64,000 nt of DNA from positions 62,001 through 126,000 of the forward strand of contig JAXLTC010000002.1 in NCBI GenBank assembly GCA_046330255.1, in the 5' to 3' direction. How positions within the stretch are numbered: the first letter of the stretch is position 1; every line of letters starts with the position of its first letter. Origin of the DNA: JBBSBL01 sp046330255 (lineage in GTDB: Bacteria; Actinomycetota; Thermoleophilia; Solirubrobacterales; Solirubrobacteraceae). A program made the translations under genes and the position numbers. The notes under the pieces were generated by a model that ran no database searches, was not told the origin of the DNA, and saw only the letters and a program-made list of their open reading frames with translations. Shown one piece after another: positions 1 to 8,561 of the stretch.

Positions 1-1080
1 GGGAGGGACCAACACTTCGGTGCCTTGCGCTCGCAGTGCTGCGATCTGGCGGGCGTGCCAGTAGCCGCCGTCGGCCAGCACTTGTCCGATCGGCGCCGGC
101 TCGGCGAGCACGCGGGCCAGGTTGGCTTTGGCCTGCTCGAGCGTCGGGGCGAGCTGGCCGTGGTCGGGGGCGGCGCTCGTGGCCCGAGCAGCCAGGATCA
201 CCTGCCCTTCGCCGACCGCGGCCTGGACGTTGTAGCCCTGCAACAGCATGCCGCGGTGGCGCACGATCGCCGAGTCGGGGTCAGTGAGGTTGTACTTGGT
301 CTCGGCCAGGGCCTTGGCCTGCTTCTTGGAGGGCCCAGGGCCCGGTGGGCGACCCGGTGGCTGCTTGCCGGTCTTGGCCTTGTGCTCTATCCGCCGGGCC
401 TCGAGCCCGGAGCGCTCAGCCTCGATCTGCTGCGCGTTCTCGCGCGCGCGCTCGAGCAGCTGGCGGATACGCGCCCGGCGAGTGCTGGGATCGGCGAGCT
501 CGGCCGGCAGCTCATCGCCGCGACGCTCACCGAAGAGCTCATCCTCACGGGCATCGATCGCCGCCGCCTCTCCCAGGATGCGCTCGGCCTCAGCCTCAAG
601 CCCCGCACGGGTGCGGTTCTGGCCGATCGAGGCGTTGGCGGCGAGCTTGGTCGAGTCGACGGCGACCGTGCCGACGCTCACCATGCCGGCCTCGGCACAG
701 AGCGCCAGCACTTCATAGAAGAGCCCCGAGAGAGCCCGCTCGTGGCGGACGCGAAAGCGAGCGATCGTGGCGTGGTCGGGCATCTGGCCCGCAGCGATCA
801 CCCTGCAAGCCACATCCTCTTGGAGGCGACGCTCTATCGAGCGCGAGCTGCGGACCCCGACCGCGTAGTTGTAGAGCACCAGCACCACCATCATCTGCGG
901 GTCATAAGCCGCGCGGCCGTGACCATCAGAGCGATAGTCGCGATAGAAGGCAGAAAGGTCGAGCGCCCCAACCACCTCGATCAAGAACCACGCCAAATGA
1001 TCCGGCGGCAGCCACTCCCGCACACTCGGCGGCAACAACAACTCCTGATCACGATCACACGACAAGAAGTTCTGAGGCAT
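1..1080 (-). CDS. IS1182-type transposase, 3' part outside window
   Basis: An open frame runs leftward from ATG at 1080 to the window edge (360 codons, no stop), so the C-terminus is missing. The N-terminus has the DUF772-like helical domain (RRLQEDVACRVIAAGQMPDH, then RFRVRHERAL, about residues 75-115). A DDE-type core follows: a first Asp in VAVDSTKLAANAS (about residue 137) and a second in VLADGGYWH (about residue 340). The third acidic residue would lie beyond the edge. A charged coiled stretch (about 155-235) separates the two Asp motifs, as in IS1182 transposases. It would catalyse cut-and-paste movement of its element. It sits downstream of hppA in the same direction. The family call is by motif only; IS5/IS4 relatives with DUF772 are the alternative. 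Confidence 0.85.
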   Translation of the reverse strand, partial: MPQNFLSCDRDQELLLPPSVREWLPPDHLAWFLIEVVGALDLSAFYRDYRSDGHGRAAYDPQMMVVLVLYNYAVGVRSSRSIERRLQEDVACRVIAAGQMPDHATIARFRVRHERALSGLFYEVLALCAEAGMVSVGTVAVDSTKLAANASIGQNRTRAGLEAEAERILGEAAAIDAREDELFGERRGDELPAELADPSTRRARIRQLLERARENAQQIEAERSGLEARRIEHKAKTGKQPPGRPPGPGPSKKQAKALAETKYNLTDPDSAIVRHRGMLLQGYNVQAAVGEGQVILAARATSAAPDHGQLAPTLEQAKANLARVLAEPAPIGQVLADGGYWHARQIAALRAQGTEVLVPP

Positions 1081-1181
1081 CACCAAATGGTCCACAGCAA
1101 CCCGGACAGAGCCACCATTTGTGCGACAGCCTCCAGGCGACCGGAATCGCACACGCGTCATGTAGCCGCCAGCTCCCCCTC
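1081..1181. other. non-coding end of the IS element (boundary not resolved)
   Basis: This is the stretch between the transposase start and the hppA 3' flank. It should contain the terminal inverted repeat and the transposase promoter, but the partner end is outside the window, so neither the repeat nor a target duplication can be defined. Its base composition is visibly less GC-rich than the flanking hppA sequence. Confidence 0.4.
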
Positions 1182-1201
1182 GCCCCGGTCAGCGGCGGGG
1201 C
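1182..1201 (-). terminator. small hairpin after hppA
   Basis: A 6-bp stem (GCCCCG/CGGGGC) with an 8-base loop lies 34 bases downstream of the hppA stop. There is no U-tract. It is a weak candidate terminator. Confidence 0.3.
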
Positions 1202-1234
1202 TCTTCCCCAGATGCCGTTCGGGCCCTCGCCGCC

Positions 1235-3310
1235 CTACGTGATGATCGGGATGATCAGGATCGCGACGATGTTCGCGACCTTGATCATCGGGTTGATCGC
1301 GGGGCCGGCGGTGTCCTTGTAGGGGTCCCCGACCGTGTCGCCGGTCACGGAGGCCGCGTGGGCCTCCGAGCCCTTGCCGCCGTACTCGCCGTCCTCGATC
1401 AGCTTCTTCGCGTTGTCCCACGCACCGCCGCCCGAGGTCATCGAGATGGCCATGAAGAGCCCGACGACGATCACGCCGATCAGCAGCCCGCCGAGCGCCT
1501 GGATCGAGATCAGGCCCACGATCAGCGGAACCAGGATCGGCACCAGCGACGGGATCACCATCTCGCGCTGGGCCGACTTGGTGACCAGGTCCACGCATGC
1601 CGCGTACTCCGGCTGCTCGGTCCCGTCCATGATGCCCGGCTTCTCGCGGAACTGGCGGCGCACCTCCTCCACGACCGCGCCTCCGGCGCGGCCGACCGCC
1701 TCCATCGAGAGCGCGGCGAACAGGTAGACCATCAGCCCGCCGATCAGCAGCCCGATCAGCACGGGCGGATTGCCGATCTCGAAGCGGAATATCTCCTTCG
1801 CCTCGGCCGTCAGCTCGCGCTCGAAGGCCGCGAACAGCACCAGCGCGGCGAGCGCCGCGGACCCGATCGCGTACCCCTTGGTGACGGCCTTGGTGGTGTT
1901 GCCGACCGCATCCAGCGGGTCGGTGACGTTGCGGACCTCCTCGGGCAGCTCGGCCATCTCCGCGATCCCGCCGGCGTTGTCGGTGATCGGCCCGAACGCG
2001 TCGAGCGCGACGATCAGGCCCGTCAGCGAGAGCTGCGCCATCACCGCGACGCCGATGCCGTAGATGCCGTCGGCGCCGCCGCCCGCCAGCTTCCACGCGC
2101 CGAGGATGCCCATCGCGATCACGATGGCGGGCAGCGCGGTGGACTGGAAGCCCTGCGCGAGGCCCTGGATGATGTTGGTCGCGTGACCGGTCTGCGACGC
2201 CGCCGCGGTCTTGCGCACCGGCGAGAAGCGCGTCGAGGTGTAGTAGTCGGTGATCACGAACAGCAGCGCGGTGACGCCGATCCCGATCAGCGAGCAGAGG
2301 TAGAAGTCCGTCACGCTCGGCGCGCTGCGCGCGGCGACGATCGCCTTGAAGCTCACGCCGTCCATCAGCCACTCGGTGACGGGGTAGAACGCCACGGCGG
2401 CGATCAGGCCGGAGACCAGCAGGCCCTGGTAGAGCGCGCGCTCCACGTTGCCGGCGGCGGAGCGCACCGCGAAGGTCCCGATGATCGACGCGATGATCGA
2501 CACGCCGCCGAGCACCAGCGGGTAGAGGGCCACCTGGGTCTGCTCGTTGAACGTCAGGACGCCGAGCAGCATCACCGCGACGGCCGTCACCGCGTAGGTC
2601 TCGAAGAGGTCGGCGGCCATGCCGGCGCAGTCGCCGACGTTGTCGCCCACGTTGTCGGCGATCACCGCCGGGTTGCGGGGGTCGTCCTCCGGGATCCCCG
2701 CCTCGATCTTGCCGACGATGTCGGCGCCGACGTCGGCTCCCTTGGTGAAGATGCCGCCCCCGAGCCGCGCGAACACCGAGATCAGCGACCCGCCGAAGCC
2801 GAGGCCGACGAGCGCGTCGATGGCCTCCTTCTGGCTCTTGTCGAAGACCGCTGTCAGCAGGCCGTAGTAGGCCGCGACACCGGTCAGCGCGAGCCCGACC
2901 ACCAGCATGCCGGTCACCGCCCCGCCGCGGAAGGCCACGTCCAGCGCCTTGCCGACGCCGCCGCGCGCCGCCTCGGCCACGCGCGCGTTGGCGCGCACCG
3001 AGACGTTCATCCCGATGTAGCCGGCCGCCGCCGAGGCAAAGCCGCCGATCAGGAAGCCGACGGCCACCTCGATGTTCTGGATGAAGATCAGCGCGACGAA
3101 CAGGACCAGCCCGACCACCGCGATCGTCGTGTACTGCCGGTTCAGGTAGGCGCGCGCGCCCTCCTGCACCGCCGCGGAGATCGACCGCATCTGATCGTTG
3201 CCCGGTGAGAGGGCGAGCAGTCGGCGCGAGGTGACGGCGCCGTAGATCACCGCGCAGCCGGCGCAAACCAGCGCGACGACGACCCCGTGGTCGGTCAGGA
3301 ACTCGGACAA
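1235..3310 (-). CDS. hppA: membrane-bound K+-insensitive proton-translocating pyrophosphatase
   Basis: Hydrolyses cytoplasmic PPi and pumps H+ (some family members Na+) across the membrane. The 691 residues match the usual prokaryotic size, with about 16 hydrophobic segments. The substrate motif DVGADIVGK lies at 193-201, followed by the Asp-rich loop DNVGDNVGDCAG (219-230). The diagnostic segment GNTTKAVTKG (470-479) has Lys474 and Thr477, the signature of the K+-independent subclass; K+-dependent enzymes have Ala/Gly there. The C-terminal pyrophosphate-binding segment with SGGGAWDNAKK and GDTVGDPYKDT is intact. I chose TTG at 3310 because GGAGGA sits just upstream at good spacing and the protein then begins with a typical first membrane helix; no ATG or GTG fits better. 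A transposase gene lies downstream in the same direction. Confidence 0.95.
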   Translation of the reverse strand: MSEFLTDHGVVVALVCAGCAVIYGAVTSRRLLALSPGNDQMRSISAAVQEGARAYLNRQYTTIAVVGLVLFVALIFIQNIEVAVGFLIGGFASAAAGYIGMNVSVRANARVAEAARGGVGKALDVAFRGGAVTGMLVVGLALTGVAAYYGLLTAVFDKSQKEAIDALVGLGFGGSLISVFARLGGGIFTKGADVGADIVGKIEAGIPEDDPRNPAVIADNVGDNVGDCAGMAADLFETYAVTAVAVMLLGVLTFNEQTQVALYPLVLGGVSIIASIIGTFAVRSAAGNVERALYQGLLVSGLIAAVAFYPVTEWLMDGVSFKAIVAARSAPSVTDFYLCSLIGIGVTALLFVITDYYTSTRFSPVRKTAAASQTGHATNIIQGLAQGFQSTALPAIVIAMGILGAWKLAGGGADGIYGIGVAVMAQLSLTGLIVALDAFGPITDNAGGIAEMAELPEEVRNVTDPLDAVGNTTKAVTKGYAIGSAALAALVLFAAFERELTAEAKEIFRFEIGNPPVLIGLLIGGLMVYLFAALSMEAVGRAGGAVVEEVRRQFREKPGIMDGTEQPEYAACVDLVTKSAQREMVIPSLVPILVPLIVGLISIQALGGLLIGVIVVGLFMAISMTSGGGAWDNAKKLIEDGEYGGKGSEAHAASVTGDTVGDPYKDTAGPAINPMIKVANIVAILIIPIIT

Positions 3311-3372
3311 GGAATCCTCCAGAAGTCTGCGGTCGGGGCGGCGGGGCCACGGAGCCGGGCGCCCGCAACATG

Positions 3373-3415
3373 ACGAGGGCGGCCGATCTACCCGCGCGCG
3401 GGGGGCCGCCCTCGT
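3373..3415 (-). terminator. 12-bp-stem hairpin between the spermidine-synthase-like gene and hppA
   Basis: A perfect 12-bp inverted repeat (ACGAGGGCGGCC and its complement) with a 19-base loop begins 18 bases past the stop of the upstream gene. No T-run follows. It probably acts as a hairpin-only terminator of the upstream gene, or as a leader structure of hppA. Confidence 0.55.
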
Positions 3416-3432
3416 GAAGAGCGCGCGAGAGT

Positions 3433-5922
3433 CTAGATGATCGGCCCGGCGTCCGGCGGCCCGCCGGCGGGCGCGTGCGCCGGCGACTCGGCCGGCCTGA
3501 TCGCGATCGCGCCCGTGGCAACCGTGCCCCGGCCGACCGCAAACGCCGGCGCGGGCTCGGGAACGGGCTCCGGCGCGCCCTCGCGGCGCACGGGCTCGTG
3601 AGCCGCGTCCGCCGCCGGCCAGCGACCGAGCGCGGCGTGGGCCAGCGCCAGCAGGTAGCAGGCCCCGGCGAGCAGGGTCGTCGCGGCGAAGCCCCAGGTG
3701 ATCGCGACCGATACCGCCAGCACCGAGGCGACGACGGATGCCACGCCGTTGACGCCCCACGCCCACGGCGCGGCGGTCGGCCACAGGCCGCTGAGCCGTC
3801 GCAGCCCGAGCGGCATCGCCATCCCCAGAGCCAGCCCCGCCGGCGCGAGGATCACGACCGTCAGGGCGACGCGCGCCGCGAACGGCAGGTCGATCAGAGC
3901 GCGCAGCAGCGGCTGCAGGCCGTAGGCGGCGGCGATGATCATGGCGGAGCCGGCGCCGAGCGCGACCAGCAGCGCGCGCCGCGGGGCCGCCTCGAAGCGC
4001 TGGGAGAGCCAGGCTCCGGCGCCGGTGAACAGTAGCAGCGCCGCCAGCACCACCGAGAGCGAATAGGTGGGAAAGCCCAGGAAGAGCACGAAGCGCTGGA
4101 TCAGCACCACCTCGAGCACCAGGAAGCCCAGCCCGATCCAGGCGAAGTAGGAGAGCGCGCCGGCGCGCGGCCGCGAGGCGCGCGGCACCAGGAACAGCGG
4201 CGCGGCGACCGCGATCGCCGCGAGCGCGAGCAGAACCAGCAGCGTCAGGCCGAGGACGAAGATCGGGTCGGGAGCGCTCAGCGCGCCGCGGGTCTGCGGG
4301 TTGAAGATGTCGCCGAAGCGCCGCATGTTGAAGAAGAACGGCTTGTCGTCTGTCGGCGGGCACAGGTCGTAGGCCGCGCGCGCGCAGAACGCGGCCGGGC
4401 TCGAGGCGGCCGCGAGCGCCGCCCACTGCCCGCGATACGGGCCTCCCGGCTCGAACGCGACCCCGAGCGTGCGGGCGGCGGCCAGGTGGCGCAGGCGCGC
4501 GAGCTCGGGCGCCGTGAACGGCGTGCGCTTCACGAGCGTGGTCGCGTACGGGAAGCGGTTGAACGCGTTCCCGTAGCTGCCGAGCAGCACCGCCACGTGG
4601 CGTGCGGGGTCGCGGTAGCCCGCCCGCCGCAACGCCTCCAGCGCCAGGACCGTGATGCGCAGGCCCTCGTTGCCGTTCGCGCGGAACGGGCGTGAGACGT
4701 TCAAGATGCCGTCCGGCCGCAGGTGGTCCAGGTACTCCTGGAAGGCCTCGACCGTGTACAGGTTGCTCTCGTTCAGCGCGAACGCCTGGCCCGAGTTGCC
4801 GCTGTAGGTGTCGGTGAAGCCGAGCTGGATCTGGTCGTAGCGGCTCGAGCGCGCGGCGAGCGTCGAGCGGCCGTCGCCGATCGTCGTGCGCACGCCCGGC
4901 AGCGTGTAGGGCGAGCCCGAGATCCGGCCCATGTCGTCGTCGACCAGGTCGCGGATGCCCCGGTTGAGCTCGATCACGTCCACGCGCTGGCGCTCCGACA
5001 GCGCGGCGAGGATGTCGCGCCCCCCGCCGCCGCCGATCACCAGCGCGCGGCCGCCGGGCCCGCGCAGCGCGTAGCCGATCGACTGCGGACCTTCCTGCAG
5101 CCGGCGCCAGCCGGGGATCGGCGTCCCGCGCCGGTAGGGGACGATCTCCCCGATCACCCGGTCATAGACCACCATCGCATTCGGCGATGAGCCGACGGGC
5201 TCGTAGCCGAGCACGCGGCTCAGCGGCGTCCAGCGCTCCGCGACCGGCTGCGGACCGAGCGGGTCCATCGCGAACAGGCGCGTGCCTCCGGAGATCACGG
5301 TCAGCGCGATCGCCCCCGCGAGCGCCGCCAGCGCGACGCTGCGCGACGCTCCCCGGTGCCAGGCGAACAGGACCGCCGCGCCCGCGCCCATGACCGAGAG
5401 GGAGACCATCAGCGTGGGCGCGTCCACGATCCACATGAGCGGCACGATCGCGGTCGCGCCGAGCGCGGCCCCCACGAGGTCGAACGCGTACAGGCGCCCG
5501 ATCGACCGCGTCCACGCGCGAACCGCGAGCGCGATCACGATCCCGGCCGCGAGCAGCGGCAGGAAGCTCGCGATGCACGCGACGGCGAAGCTCCACGCGA
5601 ACTCGGCGGTGATATCGAACGTGAGCGTCGTCAGGTGCAGCCGCACGAGCACGAACGCGGCGACCGGCACCAGCAGCGCAAAGGCAAGCGACCAGCGCGC
5701 CAGCCCGCGCTCCAGCTCCGGCCCCTCGAACCAGCGCGGGCGGACGTACACGAGAATCGCCCCGGCGCCCACGCCGAGCAGCGCGAGGGAGATCGCCAGG
5801 AAGCCGAAGTGGTAGAAGAGGACCGCCGAGAAAAGGCGCGTCAGGACCACCTGCAGCGCAAGCGTGCCGGCCGCCACCAGGCCGACCGCGACCATGACGC
5901 GGAACGGAGGGCGCGCAGGCAT
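3433..5922 (-). CDS. membrane protein with spermidine-synthase-like methyltransferase-fold domain (copy 1)
   Basis: 829 residues. An N-terminal bundle of about eight membrane helices (1-230) precedes a soluble Rossmann domain of the spermidine/spermine synthase fold: glycine-rich GGGGGRD, acidic IELN, and GDGRSTL. GFTDTYSGN then supplies an Asp near where SpeE has its catalytic Asp. After a conserved TDDKPFFFN segment come about eight further helices and a Pro/Ala-rich tail. Many bacteria encode such fused 'spermidine synthase' membrane proteins. Their substrate is unknown, so I do not assign polyamine synthesis. ATG 5922 is supported by a TANNNT box 8 bases upstream. A paralogue lies at 35125-37512. 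Confidence 0.85.
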   Translation of the reverse strand: MPARPPFRVMVAVGLVAAGTLALQVVLTRLFSAVLFYHFGFLAISLALLGVGAGAILVYVRPRWFEGPELERGLARWSLAFALLVPVAAFVLVRLHLTTLTFDITAEFAWSFAVACIASFLPLLAAGIVIALAVRAWTRSIGRLYAFDLVGAALGATAIVPLMWIVDAPTLMVSLSVMGAGAAVLFAWHRGASRSVALAALAGAIALTVISGGTRLFAMDPLGPQPVAERWTPLSRVLGYEPVGSSPNAMVVYDRVIGEIVPYRRGTPIPGWRRLQEGPQSIGYALRGPGGRALVIGGGGGRDILAALSERQRVDVIELNRGIRDLVDDDMGRISGSPYTLPGVRTTIGDGRSTLAARSSRYDQIQLGFTDTYSGNSGQAFALNESNLYTVEAFQEYLDHLRPDGILNVSRPFRANGNEGLRITVLALEALRRAGYRDPARHVAVLLGSYGNAFNRFPYATTLVKRTPFTAPELARLRHLAAARTLGVAFEPGGPYRGQWAALAAASSPAAFCARAAYDLCPPTDDKPFFFNMRRFGDIFNPQTRGALSAPDPIFVLGLTLLVLLALAAIAVAAPLFLVPRASRPRAGALSYFAWIGLGFLVLEVVLIQRFVLFLGFPTYSLSVVLAALLLFTGAGAWLSQRFEAAPRRALLVALGAGSAMIIAAAYGLQPLLRALIDLPFAARVALTVVILAPAGLALGMAMPLGLRRLSGLWPTAAPWAWGVNGVASVVASVLAVSVAITWGFAATTLLAGACYLLALAHAALGRWPAADAAHEPVRREGAPEPVPEPAPAFAVGRGTVATGAIAIRPAESPAHAPAGGPPDAGPII

Positions 5923-5930
5923 CGGCGGCG

Positions 5931-5936
5931 AGATTA
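5931..5936 (-). promoter_or_regulatory. -10 box TAATCT, leaderless-type
   Basis: TAATCT ends 8 bases before the ATG at 5922, with no Shine-Dalgarno sequence between. This spacing places transcription start at or next to the A of ATG. No clear -35 was found. Confidence 0.5.
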
Positions 5937-5946
5937 CCGCCAGGGG

Positions 5947-5965
5947 CGGGCGGCAGCGTCGCCCG
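5947..5965 (-). terminator. hairpin after the DUF1844-like gene
   Basis: Stem CGGGCG/CGCCCG (6 bp) with a 7-base loop begins 3 bases after the stop codon at 5969 and lies just before the next gene's promoter box. It probably separates the redox/t6A operon from the downstream membrane gene. No T-run. Confidence 0.45.
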
Positions 5966-5968
5966 GTC

Positions 5969-6475
5969 TCACTGGCCCGGCACCCACAGGCGCCCGCTGC
6001 GCTGGGCCGGCCCGGGAGCGGCGCCGGCGTCCTCGCCGGACGCCTCTCCGGCGGGCCCCGGCTCGTCCGCCGGCGGCGGTCCGCCCGGCTCGGCGTCGTC
6101 CGCGGGCGCGCCCGGCACGCTCTCCGCGCCCGGTCCGCCCGGCTGCGGCCCGGCCTCGGCGCCGCCGGCCTGCACGAACCCCATCTGGAGCTGGGAGAGC
6201 GCGTCGCGTACCGGCTTCGCCTGCTCGGGCGTGCTGGCATCCAGCACCGGCCCGAGCGCCCGCACGGCCTCGATCGCCGTGCGCGCCTGGTGGAGGTCGC
6301 GCTCATCCTCGGTCCCGGGAACCACGCCCACGCGGCGCATCCCGAGGTTGACGAGGTCGGCCACGGCGCTCAGCAGCACCTCCTCGACACGCAGCCGCTT
6401 CATCTGCGCCTCGAGCGCGGCGCGCACCTCCTCCTCGCTCGGCTGGCCCTCCTGGGGCGGGACTCCGGCACTCAT
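5969..6475 (-). CDS. small DUF1844-like protein with acidic Pro/Gly-rich tail
   Basis: 168 residues. The first half is helical and resembles DUF1844: LLSAVADLVNLGMRRVG, a run of charged residues, then TAIEAVRALGPVL and a segment predicted as ALSQLQMGFV. The C-terminal half (about 105-165) is low-complexity, rich in Gly, Pro, Ala, Glu and Asp, and probably disordered. No catalytic motif is visible and the function is unknown. It overlaps the preceding ligase gene by 4 bases (ATGA), so it is translationally coupled, and it is the last gene of the operon. The DUF1844 match is by eye and only moderately certain. Confidence 0.75.
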   Translation of the reverse strand: MSAGVPPQEGQPSEEEVRAALEAQMKRLRVEEVLLSAVADLVNLGMRRVGVVPGTEDERDLHQARTAIEAVRALGPVLDASTPEQAKPVRDALSQLQMGFVQAGGAEAGPQPGGPGAESVPGAPADDAEPGGPPPADEPGPAGEASGEDAGAAPGPAQRSGRLWVPGQ

Positions 6476-7623
6476 GCGGCTACCTCCTGGTCGGCGTAGG
6501 TCTCACGCGTCTCGCGCACGCTCGCGGCGAAGATCTCGTGCATCGGCACGCCCGCGTCGATCAGCCGCCGCTGTCGCTGGGCCCCGTTCAGCTCGGGCAG
6601 CGCGACGTCGATGCCGAGCTCGGCGCGGACCGGCTCACTCCACGCGAGCAGCCGCTCCGCCGCTGCCGCGGCCGGGTACTCCTCGGCCCGCTCGAGGTCG
6701 ATCAGGCGCCCGTCCTGCCCGTGGCGGATCGCGCGCCACAGGTTCTCCTCGACCAGGCGCGGAGCCGGATCCTGGAACGGAGCCCCCTCGTCGATCTCCC
6801 GGGCGGCGGCGGCGACGCAGGCCACGATCAGGCCCGCCAGGCCCTCCGACTCGGCGGCGGTGGCCTGCGCGTCGCAGATCCGCACCTCGACCGTCCCGAA
6901 CGCGACGTGCGGGCGGATCGACCACCAGACCTGCGTGTACTCGACGATCGAGCGGGTGCGCACCAGCAGCTCGATGTAGTCGCGGTAGGCCGCCCAGCTC
7001 CCGTAGGCGTCGGGAACGCCACAGCGCGGGAAGTTCCGCGTGAACGCCTGGGTGCGGGCGCTGTGCAGGCCCGAGTCGCGCCCGTCCAGGAACGGCGAGC
7101 TGGCGGAGATCGCCAGCAGCAGAGGGAGCTCCGGCCGCAGCCGGTCGCAGACGCGGACCGCTCGGTCGATGTCGCGCACACCCACATGAACGTGCAGCGA
7201 GAACGTGTTGTTGCGCCAAGCCACGTATCGCAGGTCGTCCTGCACGCGGCGATAGTGCTCGGTATCGATGATCCGCTGCTCGCGGTAGTCGGCCCACGGA
7301 TGGGTGCCGGTCGCGCCGAGCGCGATGCCGTGGGCGTCGGCCTGCGCGAACAGGCGGCGCCGGCGATCGCGCTGGCGCACGATCGCGTCCGCGAAGTCCG
7401 CGCCGCGCCCCGAGCGGATCTCGATCTCCGACGAGATCAGCTCGCCCGCTATCGACTCGGAGAGCACCGGGTCCCGCGCAGCCGCCGCGAGCCGCAGCTC
7501 GTCGAAGCGGGGCACCATGTCCAGCGTCGCGGGGTCGAGCAGCGCGAACTCCTCCTCGATGCCGACGGTGAAGTCGGTCGACTCCGAGAAGGCGGCTTCG
7601 ATGGTGTCTGGGGCGAGGGTCAC
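6472..7623 (-). CDS. carboxylate-amine ligase, glutamate-cysteine ligase GCS2 (YbdK) family
   Basis: Predicted ATP-dependent ligase that joins a carboxylate to an amine; some relatives have weak glutamate-cysteine ligase activity. The 383 residues fit the YbdK/GCS2 family. Visible motifs are VGIEEEFALLDP near residue 20 (metal/ATP Glu residues), GELISSEIEI (about 60-70), LGATGTHPWADY, the NTFSLHVHVGV histidine segment (about 140), and FGTVEVRICDAQ (about 245). GTG at 7623 is the start. It lies 27 bases after rex and 4-base-overlaps the next gene, so it belongs to the redox operon. Position beside rex and a glutaredoxin suggests a thiol- or redox-related substrate, but that is inference. Confidence 0.85.
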   Translation of the reverse strand: MTLAPDTIEAAFSESTDFTVGIEEEFALLDPATLDMVPRFDELRLAAAARDPVLSESIAGELISSEIEIRSGRGADFADAIVRQRDRRRRLFAQADAHGIALGATGTHPWADYREQRIIDTEHYRRVQDDLRYVAWRNNTFSLHVHVGVRDIDRAVRVCDRLRPELPLLLAISASSPFLDGRDSGLHSARTQAFTRNFPRCGVPDAYGSWAAYRDYIELLVRTRSIVEYTQVWWSIRPHVAFGTVEVRICDAQATAAESEGLAGLIVACVAAAAREIDEGAPFQDPAPRLVEENLWRAIRHGQDGRLIDLERAEEYPAAAAAERLLAWSEPVRAELGIDVALPELNGAQRQRRLIDAGVPMHEIFAASVRETRETYADQEVAA

Positions 7624-7650
7624 GTCGGCGACGGCGCGCGGACGGCCGGC

Positions 7651-8316
7651 TCAGGTCAGGTAGAAGTACAGCGCGTAGAGCAGGTCCACCGCGGGGCTCG
7701 AGGTGTGGACCGTGACCTCGGGCGGCACCGCGAGCAGGGCCTCGCTGTAGTTGAAGATGATCTTCACACCGGCCTGCACCAGCTCGTCGGCGAGCGGCTG
7801 GGCCGCGGCCGTCGGCACCGCGAGCACCGCGACGACGATGTCCTCGTCCTCCACCACGCTGCGCAGCTCGTCGATGTCGCGCACCCGATGCGGCCCGATC
7901 GAGGTGCCGACCTTCGCCTGATCGGCGTCGAACAGCGCGACGACCCGGAACCCGTGGTCGGCGAAGATGTCCGAGTCCGCGATCGCGCGTCCGAGGTTCC
8001 CGGCGCCGAACAGCGCGATGTTGTGCTGCCCGGACGTGCGCAGGATCTTGCGGATCTGCGAGACGAGCGAGTCGACGTTGTAGCCGACGCCGCGCTTTCC
8101 GAACTTCCCGAAGCCCGACAGGTCGCGCCGGATCTGCGTCGAGTTGACGTGGGTGTAGTCGGAGAGCTCCTGCGAGGAGATCGTCTCCTTGCCCATCTTC
8201 TTGGCCTGCGTGAGCACCTGCAGGTAGCGCGACAGGCGCGCCGCGACCCCGAGCGACAGCCGCTCCCCGGGCGTCGGCCCGGGCCCCTCCTCCTCGCGCT
8301 GGGCCACGCTGCTCAT
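7651..8316 (-). CDS. rex: redox-sensing transcriptional repressor Rex
   Basis: Rex senses the NADH/NAD+ ratio; NADH binding releases it from operators of respiratory and fermentation genes. 221 residues. The N-terminal winged helix is at about 20-85 (RLSRYLQVLTQAKKMG, ISSQELSDYTHVNSTQIRRD, FGKFGKRGVGY). The NAD-binding Rossmann domain follows with LFGAGNLGRAI (about 103) and an acidic LFDAD at the end of the second strand. The C-terminal swapped helix ends in AVDLLYALYFYL. It overlaps the glutaredoxin gene by 4 bases (ATGA). The glutaredoxin-rex pairing is a known actinobacterial arrangement. I see no convincing Rex operator in the window. Confidence 0.95.
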   Translation of the reverse strand: MSSVAQREEEGPGPTPGERLSLGVAARLSRYLQVLTQAKKMGKETISSQELSDYTHVNSTQIRRDLSGFGKFGKRGVGYNVDSLVSQIRKILRTSGQHNIALFGAGNLGRAIADSDIFADHGFRVVALFDADQAKVGTSIGPHRVRDIDELRSVVEDEDIVVAVLAVPTAAAQPLADELVQAGVKIIFNYSEALLAVPPEVTVHTSSPAVDLLYALYFYLT

Positions 8317-8561
8317 GCGCCGGCAACTCTAGCGAGGCGCTCCCGCAGCTCCGCCTCGCCCACCTCGAGCTCGAACCACTCCTGCGCGCCGTGCACGACC
8401 ACCGGGATCCGCTCCAGGTAGCGGGCGAGCAGCTCGTCGTCGGACCCGATGTCGCGGACGCGCAGCTCGAACGGGGCGCTCGCGCGCACGCGCTCGAGCA
8501 CCGCGAGCGCCTCGTCGCACAGGCAGCAGCCCTCGCGCGTGTAGAGCGTGAGCACGATCAC
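8313..8561 (-). CDS. glutaredoxin-like protein (DUF836)
   Basis: 82 residues, one thioredoxin-fold domain. It begins VIVLTLYTREGCCLCDEA, with CCLC in the place of the CxxC redox motif, and has the cis-Pro segment RIPVVVHG (about 52-59). Such short proteins are usually encoded directly upstream of rex in actinobacteria and probably act as thiol-disulfide carriers. The GTG at 8561 overlaps the tsaD stop (GTGA), and its own stop overlaps the rex start (ATGA), so it is locked between the two translationally. It is shorter than classical glutaredoxins (about 85-100). Confidence 0.88.
   Translation of the reverse strand: MIVLTLYTREGCCLCDEALAVLERVRASAPFELRVRDIGSDDELLARYLERIPVVVHGAQEWFELEVGEAELRERLARVAGA

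Noticed and set aside
25..1242. A 405-codon plus-strand open frame over the transposase
   Set aside because: The minus strand reads as a transposase with clear DDE-type and DUF772-like segments; the plus frame is low-complexity and matches nothing.
1358..3208. Long plus-strand frame (616 codons) opposite hppA, rich in Arg, Asp and His
   Set aside because: It is the antisense shadow of hppA in high-GC DNA; no start signal or protein-like composition.
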